DNA of 64,000 nt, from contig NC_087074.1 of assembly GCF_026151205.1 (NCBI RefSeq), forward strand, positions 11,441,226 to 11,505,225, in the 5' to 3' direction. Source of the DNA: Bolinopsis microptera (lineage: Eukaryota > Ctenophora > Tentaculata > Lobata > Bolinopsidae). The position numbers were made by a program, and so were the translations under genes. Position 1 is the first letter of the stretch. Every line of letters starts with the position of its first letter. This document shows positions 24,301 through 39,300 of this stretch, in pieces. The notes below the pieces were generated by a model, which saw nothing but the letters and a program-made list of their open reading frames with translations, did no database searches and had not been told where the DNA came from.

Positions 24301-27300
24301 GGCAGGTTGTTGCACCTTAGCACCTAATATCCAGTTGGCAGGTTGTTGAACCTCAGCACCTAATATCCAGGTGGCAGGTTGTTGCACCTTAGCACCTAAT
24401 ATACAGGTGGCAGGTAGTTGCACCTCGGCACCGAATTTGTGTCCTAGCCGTACATGGTTATAGCTGCTTCCCTGAAAATCTTCTCTTACATATTTTTGTG
24501 TGAAAATCATTACTTTCTGCAATGACAATATCAATTTTCTAAGAACATTAACAACATATTTACCATACTATTTACCATACTAGTTAGTGTTATAATATGT
24601 AACATACTAGTTAGTGTTGACTAGAAGTCTGGCAAAGCTTCACATGTGAGTAGCACAAGTTTTTTTGTAATTCTGTGTACTTTTGTTCTCAAGTAGTTTC
24701 AAGTTGGATATTAAACTGTTTACTGCTGGATATATAGCATTAGCATTTATTAATTCATTCAGAAGATTAAAACTTGGTAAATGTTAATTGTTAAGTCGCA
24801 AGTGTGGGTCCTCAGTTAACTTTAGCTGATGAAAATATGACGACATGAGAAATGCAGCCACATTTCTTGTTAAAAAACTGTGAAAAATATTACTCTACAC
24901 GTACAACAGCTTGATGTATTCGCTTTTGATTATTGCCTGTTTTATTATAGTGACGGAGTTTATGAGTTTATGTTAATCCGGATTCCGGAGTTCACTTTCG
25001 ATGATCTACATATTATTATTGTAACTAATAATTTGAGGTTCACCTATGGGCTATGACGCAACACTGAAGATATCATGAACTGTAATTAATGCCTGAACAA
25101 TTTACAACAACTCGTTTTGTCTGATTGTATTGGGAATCATTATATTCTCAGCATGAACAGTAAACACGCTGTAATTACATCGCATCAGGAGACAGTTTAA
25201 ACCTTATCATTATATTGAATATAAACAAGATAAAACCACAAAACGAGTAAGCAGCTTAATATCTCCAGACTGTTCCATTGTGACTTTGATTGAGGAACAA
25301 TACTTGTATATCTTTGGCTTTGTTCCAACTGTACCGGAGTACATCAGCTTCAGTAAAGGGTAAATTACCCCGTATGTATCATGGCTGCATGGTTTGATAC
25401 TATTCATTGGTTATCTTGCTTTTGGTTACATCATATCTTTACCCGTTGATAACATCACGATTCCCGCCATCTTACAAGAAGTGCCTCATTTCTCATAGTT
25501 GGTGTCCCTCTACATGTCCCACCAGTTACCCTTGTAGTGAGATAAGTGCTCCCTGATGATGACACTTGTAACACTTACACTGGTGTTGGGTCTACCAGTC
25601 CTGCTAGTCTCCCTCTGTAACAACGGAGAGTATGAACACACCAACTCCACCACACACACCACCACCTGTAGAACCTGCTCACCGGACAGTGCTACCTCAG
25701 AGTGTTCTAGATCTTTTTTACCCTTTTTACCGGTGGTCACAACTCCTAGTAACTCTGTTACAACGTTAAAAACAGAAGAGCACATTTTAAAAGATAACCC
25801 CATACCAGCAGAGAATATAACACAGAATCATGTTGTAATAGTGGAGCCAACAACAACAGCTGATATTAACGCAGTGGATCTGACAGCAGTGGAGCAAGAT
25901 GTACCTGAGCCTTTAACAGCTGAGCCAAATACAGTATTAAAGCCCTTAACGACTAAGCCAAATACAGTATTACAGCCCTTAACGACTAAGCCAAATACAT
26001 TATTGAAGCCCTTAACAGCTGAGCCAAATACAGTATTAAAGCCCTTAACAGCTGAGCCAAATACAGTATTACAGCCCTTAACGACTAAGCTCCCAACATC
26101 AAATGATACAACGAAGCAGGCCGAAGAAAAAATTGCCAAAAACCAACAAAACAAAACTACAGATCATGAGAATCCAGCGACGCAGCCAAAATCTACAGTT
26201 TGGATATGGTCTATTGCAATAACCATGTTATTACTAATAGTAGCGGGGATTGTTGGTTACACGGTCAGGAAAAGATATAGGGTGGGAGACAGCATTGAGT
26301 ATGTGACACTACTTGATGTCAAATCCGGTGAATACGTGTGAACACTTTAACTAAATATATGCAGTATGACGTCATACGTGTGAACAGTTTAACTAAATTT
26401 ATGCAGTATGACGTCATAAAAAGTTAAAGCCTTCATTTATCACGGAATCTGAATAACTGTACATTTTTTGTTTACCTAAAATCCGCGGGGGTTTACTATA
26501 CGTTTAGTGCAAGTTGACCTTCTTTTCTCATAATTTTACAACCAATAAAATGTGTAATGTTATTTTATCAAATGAATGACACTCGGAAATGACCAGTAAT
26601 ATTTTAAATGTCTGTTTTTCTGAAACAAAGGAGTTGGTATTTCTAGTCTTGATTGTTGGTTTGATTAATATTATTGATATCATATAAAAGCAGATTTAAA
26701 GTACAAATAACATCATGTTTAGCATTTAACTGAATAAAAATAATAAATCTGTCAAATTGACAGAGACCACGTTAACTGATATGCTGATTATAAAGTACAT
26801 TAATTATTCGTACCGTAACATGATACTTACATACTGCCTGTCTTGTACACATCTTAAAACAAAAGATTAACCAAACAATTAATTTAAAAGAAGACTAACC
26901 TATTAACACCCAAACTTGTAATTGTCTCTGTTTTCCAATTTTTAGTCTCACAAGAAACGTCAACTTTACAAAATATACTATCAAGACATTTTAATTGTAC
27001 AGGGGTTTCAGGAGACAGATATAACATTATACAGGGGTTTAAGGAGACAGATATAACATTATACAGGGGTTTAAGGAGACAGATATAACATTATACAGGG
27101 GTTTAAGGAGACAGATATAACATTATACAGGGGTTTAAGGAGACAGATATAACATTATACAGGGGTTTAAGGAGACAGATATAACATTATACAGGGAGAC
27201 AGACATAACATTATACAGGGGTTTAAGGATACAGATATAACATTATACAGCTATTATTTGAACAGTAACACAACATGTCCGGTATTATGACGCACTGGAT

Positions 27301-30300
27301 AGTTCAAGATATTAACAGCAAGATTACCCTTGCTAGGGCCTAGTATTGTTGTTTATCCATTCTTTGATACTTTTTATCCAGTTCTGTCGCTCTAATTGAA
27401 CTGCATGTAGTATCCAAACTGTGTATTTATGCTGTGTGTATCTAATCATCATCATTTATATTGCATCTAAAACTTAAAATTGAAGTTTTGCAGGCTCCAT
27501 AAATCATATCCTACATTCAAAGAAACCATGATTAACTTAGCGCTCAAATTCAGTATACTTAATTAAATTGAAGTATGTTAATTAAAAACTACCTTTGGAT
27601 GAAACGCATCGCATCATCATAAATTACTAAATTACTTGGTCCGCCCGGTAATTACAGATTACAAAGGGAGGATGCATATTAAAAAAGGAACCACGGAGCC
27701 CAACTCAATATTACAATACTGCAGCTGTCTGCAGCTTTGAGAGCTCCCTGAGGTTCCCTGGGTCTTGTGAATAATCATTAACCTGGTTAGTAAGCGGTGA
27801 TAATATATTGCTGTGGTCCTTTACCTCCCCCCCCCCCCCCCCACCACCTTCAGACTGCTTGACGATCTAAATGTTGAAAAGACAAGAAAAAAGGAGTTAT
27901 ATAGATGTAGCAGCTATTGTCAGATTGAAACCTGCCGTTTATTATTTAACAATCCAGAAGGTAGATGAGTTATGAGGGTCCGGGTGAGAGTCTTCTTATT
28001 CTTAGTGAGTTAGTGGCTGGCTGGAGGCATGAGCAGATATTTACGATATTGTGATTGGATGGATCGTAAAATCACGTGGTAAGGGTCTCGGCACAATTAG
28101 CTAGCACAGTTCCTGTCCTCATTTCTCATTACCTCAGTTCAGTTAAACCGCTCAATATTTCGGTTGTTGTAAAGTTAAGTAAGTTTAAAGACACGAAACC
28201 TCGATATAGGTTTCAAGAGAAGACAGCAGAGATCGTTAGAGAATGGCGAGTTCCTGCTTTCTTATCTTCATTGCTGTGGAGATAATCAGAACTACTGCTG
28301 CTAATGAAGGTATTCTTTAATGATATTTTAGTGGGCTACATTATTACAATTCTGAGAATTAACTATGGGCGACATTCTTAAATTCATGATAACATCAATC
28401 GTTGCTCAGTAGTCATGAGTTAAACATACAAATAACAGGTTGGTTACCAGTCAAACGTGAGGTGGAAATAGAGTGGGATCTTGAGAACTTCTTATGAAGT
28501 CAGATAACAAAAAGTGACCCTAGAGTTTAGACTTATAGATATTATAGTGATAATGCAGTGCAGAGGCACATATTAGGTGCGGTAAAAAAATCGAAATTAT
28601 GCGGTACCGCACCCGACTATAAAGGTAAAATGTGCGGTAAGGTGCGGTAAATTTTTACCAATTATGCGGCAAATGTGCGACGATTTTTCGAAATTTGTGC
28701 GGGAATTGTGCGGTTTTCTTTTGCATTTTCTGAAGGACTTTGGAAATTCTAAACGTGTAACCGCCGCTCTTATCAAAAATAGGTCTGTTTATGTGTTACT
28801 GAGGGTGTAGTTCTTTACTAAGACCATGATTGAACCTATATTGAGATTCAGTTGTCTGAGAACAGTGACTTGATCTGGTAGAGATCAGGAGACAGTTATT
28901 TGAAGACGCCTCTTGATAGAGTCGATCAGATCCGATGCCTGATCGCAAATATCAAATATGTGACACGCTTGTTGGCATTGATCGTCAGTACTTGTAAACC
29001 ATTTGATCCAAGATCCATTAAGCCCACTATAAAGCCAACGCTACAACGATAAAAAGGGCTGCAGGTATGATCGAAGTACGGTAACGACGAGGGTTCCATA
29101 ACGCCTGGGTCACGGTCCCGAAAGGGCCTGGGTCATGGTCCCGAAAGGGCCTGGTCACGTGGTAACCGGGTCACGTGCCTAGGCATGAGTTCCAAAGGGC
29201 CTGGGTCACGGTCCCGAAAGGGCCTGGGTCAGGGTCCCGAAAGGGCCTGGGTCACGTGGTAACTGGGTCACGTGGCCTAGGTATGAGTTCCAAAAGGGCC
29301 TGGTCACGGTCCCGAAAGGCCTGGTCAGGGTCCCGAAAGGGCCTGGGTCACGTGGTAAACCGTCATTCGGTGTTGTAAAGTTAGTAACGTTAGCCTATAA
29401 TGCAGTGAAAAAAAAACTTTGTATCTTATATCAACTAAATTTGCACAGTTCCGAAATAGTAACGGTGATTACAAAATATGTTCGCACTAAATAGTCTAGT
29501 TGTTTATAAAAAAAGACTTTTGAATTATTGATAATGATAAATTTATGAACTTGTGATATCTTAGAAGTTGAGTGGGAAATCGTACTTTTCTTTGCAAAGA
29601 TTTCCGATGCATAAAATTTCCTAATTTATATTTAAAACATAAAATTGATAATTTTGTTTTACCTAATTATTCAGGTGTTTCGCGGATCAATTGACACAGC
29701 ATTTTCGTGACCTAATATTTTAAGATGTCCAATGTTTTGTATCATGATTCTTGTAAGTTGTACTTTATTTAATATTCATTCTTCTGATGATCCCGGTTTT
29801 CGTTATATAGAAGTCAAAAATTTAGTAACAATCACCGATTTATCTTTTCTTTACTCTAAACATTCTTTGTTGCCATTTGTTCGAATTCTTGATTCATTAT
29901 TCTGCATACCGCTGACCCGCATACCGAAAGTTGGTAAAATAATGAAATCAAATATGCAAATCGTAGAGCTACTTAATAACATTAATCCACAAATTCTTCG
30001 CTACTCATATACATGTAAATTCAAATTCTACGCCCAAACGTTTGTCATTTTGCAACAGACGTTTTTAAACCCAGCTGAAATAATGTATTAAAATTATACC
30101 AAATTTTAAAACTTAATTTTATTTTTCAAGCGTAGTAAAATCGCGCAAAGATAATTGCTAACTGGAGCTGTACCTACAGATCTTGGGTGGAGTCGATGAT
30201 CTAATGTATTCTCAATAGACTTTGGTATCACACGTGACCCACACCCACCAATGAAAACTGAGGATACCCCAATAAAACATTAGGAGTGATACAGTGATGA

Positions 30301-33300
30301 GCGTCAACTAAAATTGTTTCTTTCATGCGCTAAATATCCATTGTCAGATTTGCACGTGGTAGAACAAGTACAAAAGATACCTTGATTAAAGTGTACGACC
30401 TGCAAAGCAGAGTTAATCTACTGTGATCCTTTTGTCGCCTGTATTTTACTCTTGTCGTAAGGATAGGTAGGAGTCGATAATTTTAATCGTAATAATCTTT
30501 GATTCATTAGTTCAATCCAGGTCATTACTAATTTCAAAAAAGGTTCTAAAAATCTTTCTTTTTATACTGTAAAGCTGTAAACAGTGAAGGTCTTTTGTAT
30601 CAATCTCCTTTGAGGGGTTCGTTTTTAAAACTTTTATAAGAATTAAGCTACTTATCACAGCCACATATTCGAATACTGTAAAATATCTATATTATACCGT
30701 GCTTCTTTAATCTTCATACCGGGTACCTCGATAAACCGGGCATTGTCCCCAAAACTTTTAGTTAATTAGCTTGTGTTGTGCAAGAAACCGGGCATTGTCC
30801 CCAAAACTTTTAGTTAATTAGCTTGTGTTGTGCAAGAAATGTAATTTATCGTAGCTCATAATACCACACTTGGTGGTGATCTGAGTATTATATCGAGCTG
30901 TATTCCACCAGAATACGTGTGCATATATATAATTATATTAATTTCCGTGGCTGTGGTTGCAATGCGCCTAGTCTACTGGAATGATTCTTCGGAATTTCGC
31001 TGGATTGTACAACTTTCGTCTTGGTAGATTCCAAACACAAGGAAATTTTTCCTTTGGTTGGTAATATACTCAATGATGGAAGTATAGTGAATTGGCTATG
31101 CCCCGCTTACTAGTTTAGCTCTTTCTAGTCCCCTGCTATACGGCATGTAAACAGGGATTGGCTAGTTAGAGGCGGTCCGTGTAGGCCTTACACTGTGCTT
31201 TCAGCAATACTCATATATTATATATTATATAAGGCCCTAGTAATATACAAAACGCCTGACAGGTTATTTCTCCCGGGAGGCCCACTATATAGAGGTTTAA
31301 CTGTATTTAAAATAAGTGAAAAGTTAGGAAAGCATCTACGACATGATGCAGATACGATAATAAGTTCACGTTATGATGCTTGAAGTTTGAATTATGGTAT
31401 TGCCCATGATAAGATTATACAAACTAACTAACCTAAACACAATCAGATGGATGACTCAGTGCAATAGTCGGGGGAATGAAGACCTTGTATGTCTTCACGA
31501 AATTTCTAAGTCTCGTAATTTGGATCGAGGTTTCTCAATGTTTGCGTTCAACAGCAACTCCAAATACCCTACTTCAAGAGGCAAACGCAACAACATCTCC
31601 AAAGAACACACCAGAAATTTCAACAGCAACTCCAAGGATTCCACTTGAAGTGAACACGTCGATATCGACAGAAACTTCAACGGAGTCATCGTCGAAAAAG
31701 TCATCCTCCGATCATGTAACCACATTTTCCACTAGTACTTCATTCACTTCGGTCTCCCTGAAAACATCTGCAAATACTACAAAGATGACAAGAGACGTGA
31801 CCGAAGTCAGTGTGGTATCTTCGAACAGGACCTCTCTACCGGGCGTACAGTCGACAACATTCATAGGATCGACAGTGCAAGCCAATGGTAAATCAAAAAC
31901 AACAGCATATCTGAGGGTCCAGCCAGAGATTGTAACAACAACCCCAACAGCAACTCCAAGGATCCCACTCGAAGAGAAAACTACAGTATCTGAAAGGGTC
32001 CAGCCAGAGATTGTAACAACAACCCCAACAGCAACTCCAAGGATCCCACTCAAAGAGAAAACTACAGTATCTGAAAGGGTTCAGCCAGAGATTGTAACAA
32101 CAACCCCAACAGCAACTCCAAGGATCCCACTCGAAGAGAAAACTACAGTATCTGAAAGGGTCCAGCCAGTGATTGTAACAACAACCCCAACAGCAACTCC
32201 AAGGATCCCTCTCGAAGAGAAAACTACAGTATCTGAAAGGGTCCAGCCAGAGATTTTAACAACAACCCCAACAGAAACTCCAAGGATCCCACTCGAAGAG
32301 AAAACTACAGTATCTGAAAGGGTCCAGCCAGAGATAGTAATAGCAACTCCAACAGAAACTCCAAGGATCCCACTCGAAGAGAAAACTACAGTATCTGAAA
32401 GGGTCCAGTCAGAGATTATAACAACAACCCCAACATCTCAAAAATCCCCATCAGAAGTTAAGACATCAAAAGCGCTGATATCGACAGAAAGTTCAACGGA
32501 GTCATCGTCGAAAAAGTCATCCGATCATGTAACCACATTTTCCACTAGTACGTCATTCACTTCGGTCTCCCAGAAAACTTCTGCAAAAACCACAACTTCA
32601 AATTCCAAATTACCAATAAGATCTACTAAAAACTCTCCATCAACTTCATCAAAAAGACCCAGGACAACACCAAAGACGGTTGAAGATGTAACTGAAGGGA
32701 GCGTGCTATCAACGAACAAGACCTATCTACCAACTGTCCAACCAACAACGTTCATAGGATCGGCTGTGCAGGCCGATGAAAAATCAAGCACTCACCCGAA
32801 ATCAACAAAACATGCAACGTACAAAGGTTCATCGGATATAAAAGTTTCAGTTTCTGGAATGTCTATAGAGGAACCAAAAACATCATTCTTATCGATCGAG
32901 AAATCGAAAGAGAGCACCTCATCCGGTAGTGATCACAGTACCAAATTTTCCACTAGTACTTCATTTTCTCATGCCACTACATCAAATTCCAGAGTACCAA
33001 TAGGATCTACTAAAAACTCTCCATCAACTTCATCAAAAAGACCCACGACACCACCAAAGACGGTTGAAGATGTAACTGAAGCGAGCGTGCTATCAACGAA
33101 CAAGACCTATCTACCAACTGTGCAACCAACAACGTTCATAGGATGGGCTGTGCAAGCCGATAAAAAATCAAGCACACATGGGAAATTGCACAAAACATCA
33201 ACTCACAAAAGCATCAAGGAGAAAGAGTTTACAAATAAATCGGAAACGTCTACAGAGGAGACTAAAACATCTGAAAAATCGAGCGAAACATCTGAAACAG

Positions 33301-36300
33301 TTACTGAGAATAGATACACAACATCTGTGCAAACTGAAAGCCCAACCTTTGTCAATGATATTGACAACATCAAAGAGCAGCCCATGACGAAAGTTGTCTC
33401 CACAAACACATCCTTGACTCTGGAGACCAAGACAAAGCTTCCTACAACAAACGCACCCACGACAAAAGAATCCTCTACAAAGACTCCCACAAAAAAGGCG
33501 CCCACAACTGCGACCAAAACAAAGGTGCCAACAGATAAGCCGACAACAGAGAAGCCGACAACAAAGAAGCCGACAACAAAGAAATCCACAACAGAGAAAT
33601 CCAAAACAGAGAAGCCCACAACAGAGAAGCCCACGACAGAGAAGCCTACAACAGAGAAGATCACAATAGAGAAGACCAAACCAGAGAAGCCGACAACAAA
33701 AAAGCCGACAACAAAGAAATCCACAACAGAGATGTCCACAACAGAGAAGCCGACAACAAAGAAATCCACAACAGAGAAATCCAAAACAGAGAAGCCCACA
33801 ACAGAGAAGCCCACGACAGCGAAGCCGACAACAGAGAAGATCACAATAGAGAAGACCAAACCAGAGAAGCCGACTACAGAAAAGCCGACAACAAAGAAAT
33901 CTACAACAGAGAAATCCAAAACAGAGATGTCCACAACAGAGAAGCCGACAACAAAGAAATCCACAACAGAGAAATCCAAAACAGAGAAGCCCACAACAGA
34001 GAAGCGCAAGCCCACGTCAGTGAAGCCTACAACAGAGAAGATCACAATAGAGAAGACCAAACCAGAGAAGCCGACAACAGAAAAGCCGACAACAAAGAAA
34101 TCCACAACAGAGAAATCCAAAACAGAGATGTCCACATCAGAGAAGCCGACAACAAAGAAATCCACAACAGAGAAATCCAAAACAGAGAAGCCCACAACAG
34201 AGAAGCCGCCAACAAAGAAATCCACAACAGAGAAATCCAAAACAGAGAAGCCCACAACAGAGAAGCGCAAGCCCACGTCAGAGAAGACTACAACAGAGAA
34301 GATCACAATAGAGAAGACCAAACCAGAGAAGCCGACAACAGAAAAGCCGACAACAAAGAAATCCACAACAGAGAAATCCAAAACAGAGAAGCCCACAACA
34401 GAGAAGCGCAAGCCCACGTCAGTGAAGCCTACAACAGAGAAGATCAAAATAGAGAAGACCAAACCAGAGAAGCCGACAACAGAAAAGCCGACAACAAAGA
34501 AATCTACAACAGAGAAATCCAAAACAGAGAAGCCCACAACAGAGAAGCCCACGAAAGAGAAGCCTACAACAGAGAAGATCACAACAGAGAAGACCAAACC
34601 AGAGAAGCCGACAACAAAGAAGTCCACAACAGAGAAATCCAAAACAGAGACCACAACAGAGAAGCCGACAACAGAGAAGACAAAAACAATGAAGTCCACA
34701 ACAGAAAAGTCCACAACAGAGAAGCCCAAAACAGAGAAGGCTACAACAGCGAAGTTCACAACAGAGAAGTCAACAACAGAGAAGTCCACAACAGAGAAGC
34801 CTACAACAGAGAAGCCCAAAACAGAAAAGGCTACAACAGAGGAGTCAACAACTAAAAAGTCCAAAACAGACAAGCCCAAAACAGAAAAGCCAACGACAGG
34901 GAAGCCCACAACAGAGAAGATCACAACAGAGAAGAACAAAAAAGAGAAGCCGACAACAAAGAAATCCACAACAGAGAAATCCAAAACAGAGAAGCCCACA
35001 ACAGAGAAGCACAAAACAGAAAAGGCTACAACAGAGAAGTCCACAACGAAGAAGTCCACAACAGAGGGGTCAACAACAGAGAAGCCCAAAATAGAAAAGG
35101 CTACAACAGAAAAGCCAACGACAGAGAAGCCTACAACAGAGAAGATCATAACAGAGAAGGACAAAACAGAGAAGCCGACAGCAAAGAAATCCACAACAGA
35201 GAAATCCAAAACAGAAAAGCCCACAACAGAGAAGCCTACAACAGAGAAGATCACAATAGAGAAGACCAAACCAGAAAATCCGACAACAGAGAAGCCGACA
35301 ACAAAAAAATCCAAAACAGAGATATCCAAAACAGAGAAGCCCACAACAGAGAAGCCGATAACAAAGAAATCCACAACAGAGAAATCCAAAACAGAGAAGC
35401 CCACAACAGAGAAGCCCACGAGAGAGAAGCCTACAACAGAGAAGATCACAACAAAGAAGACCAAACCAGAGAAGCCGACAACAAAGAAGTCCACAACAGA
35501 GAAATCAAAAACAGAGAAGCCCACGACAGAGAAGCCTACAACAGAGAAGATCACAACAGAAAAGACCACAACAGAAAAGCCGACAACAGAGAAGACAAAA
35601 ACAATGAAGTCCATAATAAAGAAGTCCACAACAGAAAAGTCCACTACAGAGAAGCCCAAAACAGAGAAGGCTAGAACAGAGAAGTTCACAACAGAGAAGT
35701 CAAAAACAGAGAAATCCAAAACAGAGAAGCCCACAACAGAGAAGCCGACAACAAAGAAATCCACAACAGAGAAATCCAAAACAGAGAAGCCCGCGACAGA
35801 GAAGCCTACAACAGAGAAGACCAAACCGGAGAAGCCGACAACAGAGAAGCCGACAACAAAGAAATCCACAACAGAGAAATCCAAAACAGAGAAGCCGACA
35901 ACAGAGATGCCCACGACAGAGAAGCATACAACAGAGAAGATCACAACAGAGAAGACCACAACAGAGAAGCCGACAACAGAGAAGACAAAAACAAAGAATT
36001 CCACAACAAAGAAGTCCACAACAGAAAAGTCCACAACAGAGAAGCCTACAACAGAGAAGCCAACAACAGAAAAGTCCACAACGAAGAAGTCCACAACGAA
36101 GAAGTCAACAACAGAGAAGCTCGAAACAGAGAAACCAACAACAGAGAAGCCCAAAACAGAGAAGGCTACAACGAAAAAATCCAGAACAGAGAAGTCCAAA
36201 ACAGAGAAGGCTACAACAGAGAAGTCAACAACAAAAAAGTCCACGACAGAGAAGTCCACAACAAAGAAGCCCACAACAGAGAAGCCTACAACAGAGAAGA

Positions 36301-39300
36301 CCACAACAGAGAAGACAACAACAGAGAAGCCGACATCAGAGAAGCCTACAACAGAGAAGACCACAACAGAGAAGCCTACAACAGAGAAGCCTACAACAGA
36401 GAAACTAACAACAGAGAAGACCACAACAGAGAAGCCTACAACAGAGAAGCATACAACAGAGAAGCCTACAACAGAGAAACTAACAACAGAGAAGACCACA
36501 ACAGAGAGGTCCACAATAAATAAATCCTCAACAGGAAAGTCCACAATAAATAAGTCTGAAACAGAGAAGCCCACAGTAAAGAAGTACACCATAGAGAAGT
36601 CAACAATAAAGAATTCCACCACAGAGAAGCCCAAAACAGAGAAGCAGACAATCAATGACATCACCGAGCCAGAAGAGTCCAAAAATTCAACAGTGGCCCT
36701 GTCGAAATCGTCCGAATCATCAGGAGAAAATCCGAGCAATACTGCACTTCATTTTCTTCTTATCGTTATAGCTGTTGCTGGAACTGGTTCTCTCATATAC
36801 ATCGGCCTGATCGAGTCTGTTTCAAAAAGGCCAGCACCTTCAGCCCTAATGGTTGATCCAACAATTTCAAATGTCTAAATATCATAATATTAGATATCAA
36901 TCTCTCATCTGATAATTGTCATAATTATTCATAATTATACTCGACCAATTTTTAGATATTGAACAAAACCTGGTTTAAGGAAATAATAATTGTATATAAT
37001 TTATTCCATTTAAAGTTTGCTGACTTAACAATAATTGCACTACATAGAAATTTTAGGAGCATGTGTAATTTGTTCAAGAGTATAATAATTGAGTAATTGA
37101 TATTAATTGTAAATTACGGGAATATGTTGTTAGATATGCAAATAATATGAACATATCGTTAAATATGCGATTTGTAAATGGTAGTCGTGCCTCATTGACA
37201 ATATTACTATAGATGACAATATTATTGTGATGTTACAAGACTTATTGAATGAGAACTGGCAATGAAACTGTTTTAAAGAATGCCTGTATTTACATGACGA
37301 GCCATAACGACTGAAAGCTTTGCAAGTAAGAAAGATCCTTCGGCTTCCTGTAATTGGCTGGTTGCACTTGTGTAACATTGTGGCTGTTGGAATACACCGA
37401 AGTAAAATAAGTGTCTAGATTAAAAAAAAAAAAAAAAAGTACAAGTAGATCAAGTTTCAAGTTTTGTGAATGTTTTGCGACCTGTGTCTGACCAGTCTAC
37501 GATATGATTTTATATTTTTCTGAGACAATAATTTAATTTTAGCTTAGTAGTGATAGAATTGGGATGTGAATTTTTATTTAAGTTGTTAAATTTAATTCTA
37601 ATTCTAATTATTATTCAATCGTTTGAATGTCTGACATAAAATATCAATCACTCGATAATGTTTGTTAGTTTAATATTCTGTGAGCTTTTAATGATACCGG
37701 ACGAAATTACAATTTTAAGTCACTCAACACCTAACATAATATCTTTGGTATTTGGTAAAACTGTAAGGTAAAACCACTTTGAATTGCATTTACACGGATT
37801 GTCTCTAAATGTACTTTTTGAGTAGTTTGCCGTTGCAAATTATGATAAAACCTCTCTCATGATCAGCACTACAATCTCCGGCAGGGTCAGCTTTTAGTCT
37901 ACTTGAAATCGTGCATATTGTTATCAATAATTGTAGTCAGTCCCGTTATGAGACTCTCATCAATTCTCATCATATTTCTGGTGTTCTGTCAGGCTGAAAT
38001 GCTTATTAGACGTGGAGAACAAACCGTGAATCCAAAACATCCAACAAAGTCGCCCGCAAAAGAGGATCATAATACACCACCTCAGAAAATGAAGACTGAA
38101 GTGTTTGAACAACCAGACAGCTCGACCACAAAGCACGTGATAGAGCACGTGACAGAACACGTGATAGAACACGTGACAGAGAAAAATAGAAGAAACAGAG
38201 AAGAAGATAAGCTCTCTAATAAGAAGGGGTCCCCTGAGTTAAGCCTGCAGGAGAAAGTGCTGATATCAGTTCTCCTACTCCTCCTTTTAGTTGTTACAAG
38301 TCTATCCATCACATGGTCCTGGAACAAAGCTCAAACCTCACTCACTAATCCTGAGAGAGGACCCGAGGATTCAGATAATATCAATAATCTGTCTGCTTTC
38401 TCGACATTATCTAACTCTGTATTTGAGGTGGTAGAGCTTCAGGAACTACATCTTGAGGAGAGTGGAGAGAGATCTGTGAGAGAAGGTGGGGGAACATCAG
38501 CTTCACTATTCAACCCCGCCTCAAATTAGAAGCTGGCTACTGGCGGTGAATCACAGTACTACCAAAACAGTTTGTCCGAATTTTATTTTAACTTTCAACA
38601 CAATATATAATTTACATGTGATTACTCTAATTAACAACCAATAAACAGTTCTATTTTTAACTCCTTACAGAGGTAAGACTGATGAGAAACACTGGGCCAA
38701 CTCTGTTTGAACCTTGTATTTGAGTACCACTTAATTTGACCCTGTCTAACTGAAGAGTCTGTAAATACTCCGTCACCTCTCCACAGTACACCCAAACTAA
38801 CCATACACTTGCTCAGCGTCTAGTTTACAGTTTTAACTTTGCAATGCGTCCCTTAGCAGTAATACTCGTAGTGAGACTGTTATTATGTTCAGTGTGGTTT
38901 GTTACAGTCAGTGAATGTTTCCCACGTGGTTCAACGGCTCAACAGAAAGTTCAACAGGAGGTGTTGTCTGGAGAGGAGCAAGGAGGACCTGAGATGGAGA
39001 CTGTAGTCACGGAGACTGTAGTCACGGACACTGTAGTCACGGAGACTTCAACACCTGACAACGGAGTACAAGTCTTAACCACGGACAATACATCAGATCA
39101 TACAATATATCCAGGGACAGTGTCGGCTACTACAACATCTTTTTCGTTAAGGACTGATACTCCTCCAAGTAAACCAGTGATAACCGGTTCATCATCAACA
39201 ACAAATAGTTCCCCTTCCGAAGGGACAGTAGCCATCAGCCTGCTGCCATATACGTCAAGAGAATCAACATCTAAGGAGCTACCGGAAATTTCCACTGACG

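Noticed and set aside
23518-24534. Minus-strand open frame of 338 codons over the 36-bp minisatellite
   Set aside because: Product of a repeat unit divisible by three; no domain and no start context.
29732-30091. Plus-strand frame of 119 codons
   Set aside because: AT-rich, no signal peptide, helix or homology visible, and no motif shared with the neighbouring nested genes.
33203-36739. Minus-strand open frame of 1178 codons (Val/Phe/Ser-rich)
   Set aside because: It is the antisense of the in-frame TTEKP repeat array of protein B; 15-bp units without the relevant trinucleotides stay open on both strands. It has no signal peptide or independent domain.
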